A program made the position numbers and the translations under genes. Below the pieces are notes generated by a model. That model had not been told where the DNA came from and made no database searches. It worked only from the letters and a program-made list of their open reading frames with translations. Shown piece after piece: positions 57,554 to 64,000 of a DNA stretch of 64,000 bases (position 1 is the first letter of the stretch; each line of letters begins with the position of its first letter). The stretch comes from Didymella arachidicola (lineage: Eukaryota; Ascomycota; Dothideomycetes; Pleosporales; Didymellaceae): contig CM049998.1 in NCBI GenBank assembly GCA_016630955.3, forward strand, positions 62,001-126,000, written 5' to 3'.

Positions 57554-59020
57554 GCTGGCAGCTAAATCAACACATTTGCCAATACTCATCGATTGTCATG
57601 ACCTAGGCAAGATGAACACTAGGAAATCTCTTCAGCGTGGCGTTGGTTTCATATTTGGAAGATATACCCAGGTTCAAATATTACAGAATGCAAGGAACTC
57701 GATACTTTTCAACAGATCATGTGCCCTCGAGTTGCATAACGATACGCTTTGAAAGTAGTGTCCGACGGCGTCTGAGTTTCTGGAAGTTGTGCTCGCCTCT
57801 CAATCCGATGCTGATCTGATTGAACACCCCAAGTAGCTCGAAATAATTGTCGTTGTTACGTCCAAGCCAAAATTATCTGCTCCTGGAAGAGAGTTGCATG
57901 TGCCCAACTACGTGGATCAGTCTGCTTCATTTAATCCACTTCATAGCTTAGGTTAAAAAGTCATTTCAGTGGTAGTGTTGGTTTTCGGTATGACTTGGGT
58001 GGCATAGGCATGTACTAAAAATTGCACGAAGAGACAAAAGTCTTCAGCATTCGAAGGCCAGGGCGACTAGCTCTTCACAACGAATCCGACACATCGTACT
58101 GTAAACACAAGGCAATGTCAGTGTCATTTGTTGAATATATTGAAGCTTCATATGATACAGGCGCTCATATGATATCAAGAGTGAACCAAGCGAGGGAGGT
58201 ACTACGCCCAAAGCTTCTTGCTTGCTGACGCCAATTCGGCTCGAGAGTGGTTAGGGTCGTCATATTGCGACTGGAAAGATGGCGGCTCTGGTGAATCGCA
58301 CATGTGCGGCTGAGTGCCTTCCTTGGCTTTCATTTCGTGTTCATATCGCAGGTCCCAAGACTCGGTGGTGTTTCCTTGACCGGCACGCTAGGCGGAGACC
58401 TCCACACCTTCCGCACCAAACAATCACCCTGCATCAGCTTCATGACCAATCCTCAATCCGCAGTCACCGCCGCTTTATCTTGACCAGAGACTGTGCAGAT
58501 GGGATGATCTCAAGATGTCGCGACAGCCTGCAGCACGAAACACAGCATCTCCTGAACTATTATGCCAATCATCGGCTCCGGAAACCCACGTTGTGTTATC
58601 ATCTTCCAGCCTTACGTCTCGTCATGCATCGCTCAGCACCCGACGATAAGCACGCCAGTAACGATCGAGTTAAATCCCGGGCATCCACGCTTTCGCCGCG
58701 CACTCCACTGCAAAAAGATGGAGATGGCGTTTTCCTCAAGGCGCTAGACTGCCGAAGCCATACCAGATGCAGCTTCCGCCCGCTAAGCCACCCCCTCATG
58801 AGAAAAGACATCCAGCCTTTCTACAAAGCACGTGTAGAGATGAGACGACCGATGACCCGGCTCTCGAAGGACCAACCATAATGTGGTCTCTGCATTTCGC
58901 CCTTATGACTGCGTGCGACTTCGTATATTGACAACGGGCCGCTCACCACCAATCCGGTCTGAAACTCAACGCTGTTCGCAGCCCCGGCCAAGGGCACCAG
59001 CTGTATCACGATTTGTGGCG
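57554..59020. other. Intergenic region
   Basis: A 200-codon plus-strand frame (58279-58881) starts with ATG. However, it is unusually rich in Arg, His and Pro without motifs, and it overlaps the probable promoter of the potassium transporter. I do not count it as a gene. No repeat is evident. Confidence 0.45.
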
Positions 59021-61737
59021 ATGACCACTGCGAACGAAGCTTCGGACACGTCATCACGACCATCAAAGTCGAAACCTTCAGTAGATGCTGGTGAGGGCGC
59101 AGCGCTTCGAAAACGTTCCAGGTCACGTGGCCCGCGACGCACAGTATCGACTGAGATCGATGTTGAGAAGACGATAGAGCTCGAGCCACCTGAAGATGAA
59201 GATCCACAGCTTCGAGATTCCGGTGGTTACAAAGGCCGACAGGTAAGGCCCTCTAGTTGACGCTCAAAACCTCATGCTCAATCTTCTCAGGCCTTCAGCG
59301 TGAGCCAGCTGCTCATCTTTGCTTACGAATCCGTCGGCGTCATCTACGGAGACATCGGAACTTCACCTCTTTACGTTTTTTCGTCAACGTTCTATGCTCC
59401 ACCAAGCCGTGCCGATATCCTGGGAGCACTCTCCTTGATTATTTGGTCTCTCACAGTCATAGTCACTCTGAAGTACGTTATTATTGTGCTTCGAGCCGAC
59501 AATGACGGCGAGGGTGGCACATTCAGTACCTACTCACTGCTATCTCGATATGTAAGCATCTAACCACCGTCGCGGGCTGAGTATAAGCTAAGTTCAGCAG
59601 GCAAACATCTCGAACAGCGATCCTCGCGATGCAGCTAGAGCGCGCAAGTCGCGAGTATTGTTCAGGTTTGTCGCACCCATCCTCACCATTGTGAATGTCA
59701 ACTAAACCCCATGAACAGCCGGTCGCAAAAGCATGTCCGCTCCACTATCGAGCAGTCCGCTTTCTTTCGCTACCTTCTGCAGGCAATAGGAGTCTTTGCA
59801 GTGTCTATGGCGATTGCCGATGGAGTCCTCACCCCTGCGCAATCGATTCTTGGTGCAGTTCAAGGTCTGAACGAGATCAACAAGGATATTCCAAAGTCGA
59901 TCATAATTGGTGTGACTTGCACGATATTGGTCTTGTTGTTCCTGGCCCAACCCTTTGTCAACAATCGATTTTCGAAAGCCTTCTCACCGATTGTCATCAT
60001 CTGGCTGGCACTCAACTCCGCTTTTGGCATGTACAACCTGGCCAGGTACGAGATTTGTCCTATACTCAGCGGCATGTTGGCTGACCGATCTAAGACACGA
60101 CCATGGCATGCTGCAAGCATTCAATCCATATCATGCCTTAGACTATCTCATTCGAAACAAACACAGAGGGTGGCGCAGCCTTGGAGGTATCCTCTTATGC
60201 TTCACCGGCGTTGAGGTACTCTTTGCTGGTATTGGCGCATTTAGTCGCCACGCGATCCAAGTCAGCTGGATTGGATTCGTGTACCCAAGTCTACTACTGA
60301 CGTATATCGGCCAAGCCGCCTTCATTGCTGAGCGTCCGGAGGCTTACGCCGACCCGTTCTTCAACTGTACACCGCCCGGATGGCTCATACCTTCTTTCAT
60401 CATCGCTGTCTGTGCGGCTGTAGTGGCTTCACAGTGCATCATCACAGCTACTTTCCATGTAAGTCTGTGTCATCGAAGTGAGGGTCTCTACTGATCCGTA
60501 GTAGCTCCTCTCTCAGCTTATGAAGCTGTCTTACTTCCCTCAAATTCAGGTCAAGCATACCTCCAAAACGTATTACGGCAACTTCTACGTGCCGATCGTG
60601 AACTGGCTGCTTATGATCGGCGCTGTGCTTGTTGCAGCCATCTACAACAACACAGCCTCGCTCGGGGATGCCTACGGTGTCTGTGTCATGTTTGTGACCT
60701 TCTTTGATACCATCCTCGTCACCCTGATTGCCATCCTTGTATGGCGCATCAAACCGTACTACATCGTCATACCGCTCATCGCAATATTATGCATTGATGG
60801 CACATACCTCAGCTCGGCACTTATCAAGTTACCTGAAGGAGCCTGGTTCACGATACTGCTATCATGTCTGTTGGCATGTATTTTCATCTTGTGGCGATTC
60901 GGCAAGGAGCAACAGTGGGCAGCTGAAGCTGAAGACCGATTCCAAACCACGTATTTCGTTAAGACAAACGAGGATGGAAAGCTTCAACTTACCGAACAGT
61001 TTGGATCAAGACAGCTCAGCTCAATGGGTGGAGTTGGCATTTTCTTTGACAAAGAAGGAGATACCACTCCCATTGTCTTCAGTCAATTCATCCGCAAACT
61101 TGTCACCGCACCAGAAGTCATGATCTTCTTCCACCTTCGACCGCAAGAAAAACCTACAGTTCCGGAGCACGAGCGATATCAAATCACACGACTCGCCATA
61201 CCAAACTGCTACCGCTTAGTCATTGACCATGGGTACAAAGATGAAGTCTTCACGCCAGATCTCACCGCATTGATCTACGAAAAGGTCCGCAATCACGTTG
61301 TCACTCGAGCAGCGGACAAGAAACGTGAGAATGCGACAGCGGCGGCAGGAGCAAAGCAAGAACGGAGGTCCGGCATTCTGAAGAATTCTACCAACTGGGG
61401 CGAAGCGTCTGCCACTCAGACCGACGTTTCCGAGAAAGAAGATCAAAACTCGCTGACAGTTGAGCGAGCGCGGAAACGATCGCGCCACATTTCTCCCACT
61501 TCCATCATGACTGGTAGCACAGCTGCACGGTTGGACGCGTTAGATGGTGCCTTCAAAGACGAGGTTTTGTATATCATTGGCAAAGAGCAGATGCGGGTCA
61601 AAGAAGGCACCAACATTGCGCGTTCAGTGCTGCTCAAGGCGTTCATTCTGCTGAGAGACAATACGAGGGCGAAGGTGCAGAGCCTGAGTGTGCCCATAGA
61701 TAAAGTGATCGAGGTGGGTTTCGTTAAAGAGGTGTAG
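59021..61737 (+). CDS. HAK1: High-affinity K+ transporter of the HAK/KUP family
   Basis: Exons are 59021-59242, 59291-59551, 59601-59665 (65 nt), 59719-60045, 60095-60458 and 60505-61737, giving 823 aa. A polar N-terminus of about 75 residues, with a basic stretch, precedes twelve helices. The KUP signature ESVGVIYGDIGTSPLYV is in helix 1, with DNDGEGGTFSTYSLLSR next. Later landmarks are IADGVLTPAQSILGAVQG, RHAIQVSWIGFVYPSLLLTY, NCTPPGW, HTSKTYYGNFYVPIVNW and DAYGVCVMFVTF. The cytosolic C-terminus (about 570-823) includes RSGILKNSTNWG and ends near VGFVKEV. The protein imports K+ by proton coupling at the plasma membrane when external K+ is low. Confidence 0.94.
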
Positions 61738-62828
61738 CATTGATTGGTGCGTTGGACATTCCGGTACATGTGTTGGTTTTTATAAAGACTTCAACTTAAG
61801 GTCGAATCTATCCATTGATGTATCACTGGATACTAACTCACCAATGAATTGTGAGGCATTGGATGCACCTAAGCATCAAGACCGAATCATCTCGTATCGC
61901 GAGCAATGTTGTGGTGATAGCAAAGATAAATGAACAGACTGATAGAGCCGCTCAAACGTAAGCCCATCGACAGTCGGCGCATCTACAGTTGTGTCTTTGC
62001 AACCATGGGCTCTACCTTGATAGAGCTAGAGTGCCTGGAACGTAATAATCGGTACTGTGAACCTTAACCTAGAAGTTGTGATGACGAGCTTCTGGTTGCA
62101 CATACGCATCGTTTGACCAGTATTTGGTAGTCTGCGATGACACAGAGGAAGAGGGAATCGAGTAAAGGCCTTCTAAATCGTGGCAAAGATGCTTAAGGTG
62201 TCTCCTTCGGCTAGATCAAAATTTTTGTGTTCCAACAGAGTTGATGAGAGGACTGGGCACGGATGGACGAGTCGCAGAAGAATACACGTTCGAGAAGAAA
62301 CCGCGGAACTCAATGTTCATTGCAAACCAGGCGGCCAATATAGCGAAGGTTTGCAGGACACTCGGCTGTAAGGTCAACCAGGATGAGCGAGTGCGTCAAT
62401 GAATGTACTGATGAGTTAGAAACGATGCTACCGAAGCGGCTTCACGCACGCATCTTCCTCAATGTCTTCACTGTTAGTACACTATGTCGTGCGAAGTCGC
62501 TCAAAAAAGGCATGACATCTGTCAGGGCGATAAGAGACGCCGATGTGTGTGAGAATGACTACCTAAGTCTCAACAATGGAGCAGTTGTTGCGAATGTCGG
62601 GTTTGAAGAGGATGAAATGCCCTCCGTCGATAAAGACAAGGTAATCCTCCGCAAGGCGATTTTGCTGGGGCGCCGACGGGATCCTTGCATTGAGCGGCTT
62701 AGAAACCTGCTCAGGGCCGCCAAATTCTACTTCTGGACTGATCGACTGCCTCCAAGCTTCCGTTGAGAGGTTCCTTGATGGCTATCTGGCACTAAGTATC
62801 ACCGTAAAACTGTGCGAGCTATGAAAAT
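61738..62828. other. Intergenic region with one uncertain ORF
   Basis: A 127-codon frame at 62383-62766 starts with ATG and is the only frame with moderately protein-like composition. It shows no motif. It lies directly before the P450 relic in the same orientation and might be a decayed upstream part of it, but I cannot align it to any P450 region. Confidence 0.35.
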
Positions 62829-63635
62829 GATTTGATGTGTTGTGTCGATTTGCTGCGGGCTCGAGAGGAGGAACACTTTCCGGACGAGCTTGCCGCGAAT
62901 ACTAGCGGACATGTTCTAGAGGCCGGTTCTAACACCACTTCCTCTACGCTTCTAGGCTGTCAGTAAGATCCATATGTTGCGAAAACTGATCAGTAAACTG
63001 GCCTTACTTCTGCTAGTTGTGCTAGCAATGGTACTGTTCCCATAGATTTTCAAGCTTGCTCAAGAAGAGCTGGACCATGTATACGGCAATTGTCTATGTA
63101 AAATAGTGCGTGCGTCGGATGCCAACCGGCATCCTTGGGGTCCCACATGCGTTGATTCGGGGCGATGACTATATCGGCTGGGATATCAAAAGATGCGGTT
63201 ACGTTGTGGGACGTCTAGGGAGTTCGCATGGACTCAGCTCGTCGTCCTCATCCTCGCCGCTTCTACCATGTTCGATACATGTACGACCGCCAGATGTCTA
63301 TGGAATCAGCCAACAACGCCGATCTGTCCAAATGTGATCACTTCCTCTTCGGTACAGATCGTCGCTTGTGTCAGGGTATGCACATCGCAGGAAGATCATT
63401 ATTCTTCGCCATTGCTCGACTTCTCTGGCCTTCAACTTTTGAGGCTCAACTGCTGCAAGCGGAGTGGGCGAAGATGGAAGGCCTGTTGGATGAGGAAATG
63501 CAATGGAAAGCTCTCCCTGCAGGCCTGGTCTGGAAGAAGTATGAGCCGTGCAGCGCGCTCTGGAGAATGCAGATCTTTAAAGAGCGATCGATAACGATTG
63601 AGCCTGGTAGCCAGTACAAATTCAATGACGTGTAG
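62829..63635 (+). pseudogene. Cytochrome P450 relic (C-terminal half)
   Basis: P450 blocks appear in the proper order with broken frames. 62829-62962 holds the I-helix (FPDELAANTSGHVLEAGSNT, then TSSTLL). After a possible intron, VLFP is followed by an in-frame TAG, then KLAQEELDHVYG. Around 63110-63180 is VPHALIRGDDYIGWDI. From about 63228 to the stop is RYMYDRQMSMES, then the haem loop FLFGTDRRLCQG and SLFFAIARLLW. The haem cysteine is kept, but the usual glycine two residues before the arginine pair is Asp here. The N-terminal half is missing. A functional enzyme is very unlikely. Confidence 0.75.
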
Positions 63636-64000
63636 GATAGATGTGATGGAGAGAGGTCTGTTAGGGCTACTGGCGAGGAGCTGTCTAGCGTGCGCGCTAA
63701 GCAGACCATCCTTCCTCACGCGCGACACGCTTCCGTAGTTTCCACAGCAGCCGCCACATGCACGAAACAGCAAGAGGAATTTCTAGGGCTCGCAATTCTC
63801 GTTTGCCACACTCTAATAGCTGCAAGATTTCGGGCTCCGGATCCCATGTCGTTAATACCAAAGTAACGACGAAGTGACGTCATATGCGTCTGCGCCGCAT
63901 CCTTCTGTAAACAAAAATATCCCCGAACTGGCCGATTTGAACCCCTTCACGGAGACACGACTCCATCTAGCCAGATCACACTCGGAACAAACCGAATCAG
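63636..64000. other. 3' flank of the P450 relic and probable promoter of a gene beyond the window
   Basis: No gene ends or starts can be supported here. A CRE-type palindrome at 63875-63882 and an A/C-rich tail suggest a promoter for a gene to the right. Confidence 0.35.
63875..63886. promoter_or_regulatory. CRE-type bZIP site (TGACGTCATATG)
   Basis: Perfect palindrome TGACGTCA plus TATG. It is the reverse complement of the 12-mer at 25262-25273 in front of the Zn2Cys6 gene. Confidence 0.4.

Noticed and set aside
58279..58881. 200-codon frame with ATG
   Set aside because: Arg/His/Pro-rich without motifs, sits in a probable promoter, no splice partners.

Overview
This 64 kb window is nuclear DNA of a filamentous ascomycete (Pezizomycotina). 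The evidence is short GT-AG introns of about 45-65 nt, a Zn2Cys6 regulator, Pth11-like seven-helix receptors (one with a CFEM domain), a Clr5-domain protein, an NmrA-like oxidoreductase and a DUF7703-type membrane protein. The gene mix would suit Dothideomycetes, but that class assignment is inference. I joined exons by hand using frame, splice consensus and family motifs.

Layout. 0-12 kb: the 3' end of an unidentified gene with a striking C-to-G skew switch, a lactose-permease-like MFS transporter, a SulP sulfate permease with a 17-nt micro-exon, a 2.4 kb stretch without genes, and a SANT protein with a tryptophan-glycine-rich centre. 12-23 kb: EMP24 (p24 cargo receptor), an unknown 641-aa protein, a Pth11-like receptor, an SV2-like MFS transporter and a DUF7703 membrane protein. 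23-28.4 kb: a decayed Pth11-like gene, then a compact set of an NmrA-like reductase, a Zn2Cys6 factor and an alpha/beta hydrolase, with CGG-type palindromes in front of the first two. 29-38 kb: an F-box protein, a PRISE-type short-chain reductase, a CFEM-Pth11 receptor that seems to lack one helix, and a Clr5-domain gene with a doubtful structure. 39-48.6 kb: conserved housekeeping genes (UBA1, NBP35), a maltose-permease-like transporter and a multi-C2H2 zinc-finger protein. 49-52.4 kb: a long membrane-anchored coiled-coil gene broken by four in-frame TAA codons and two frameshifts. 52.5-64 kb: another MFS sugar transporter, a small MARVEL-type protein, a HAK/KUP potassium transporter and a cytochrome P450 relic.

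How it fits together. Six intact transporters (four MFS, one SulP, one HAK) and several membrane sensors lie among housekeeping genes, interspersed with relics (Pth11, VOC-like, coiled-coil, P450). This is accessory turnover around a conserved core. The best candidate for a functional unit is the 23.8-28.4 kb NmrA/Zn2Cys6/hydrolase set. I saw no rRNA, tRNA, CRISPR array or intact transposon.
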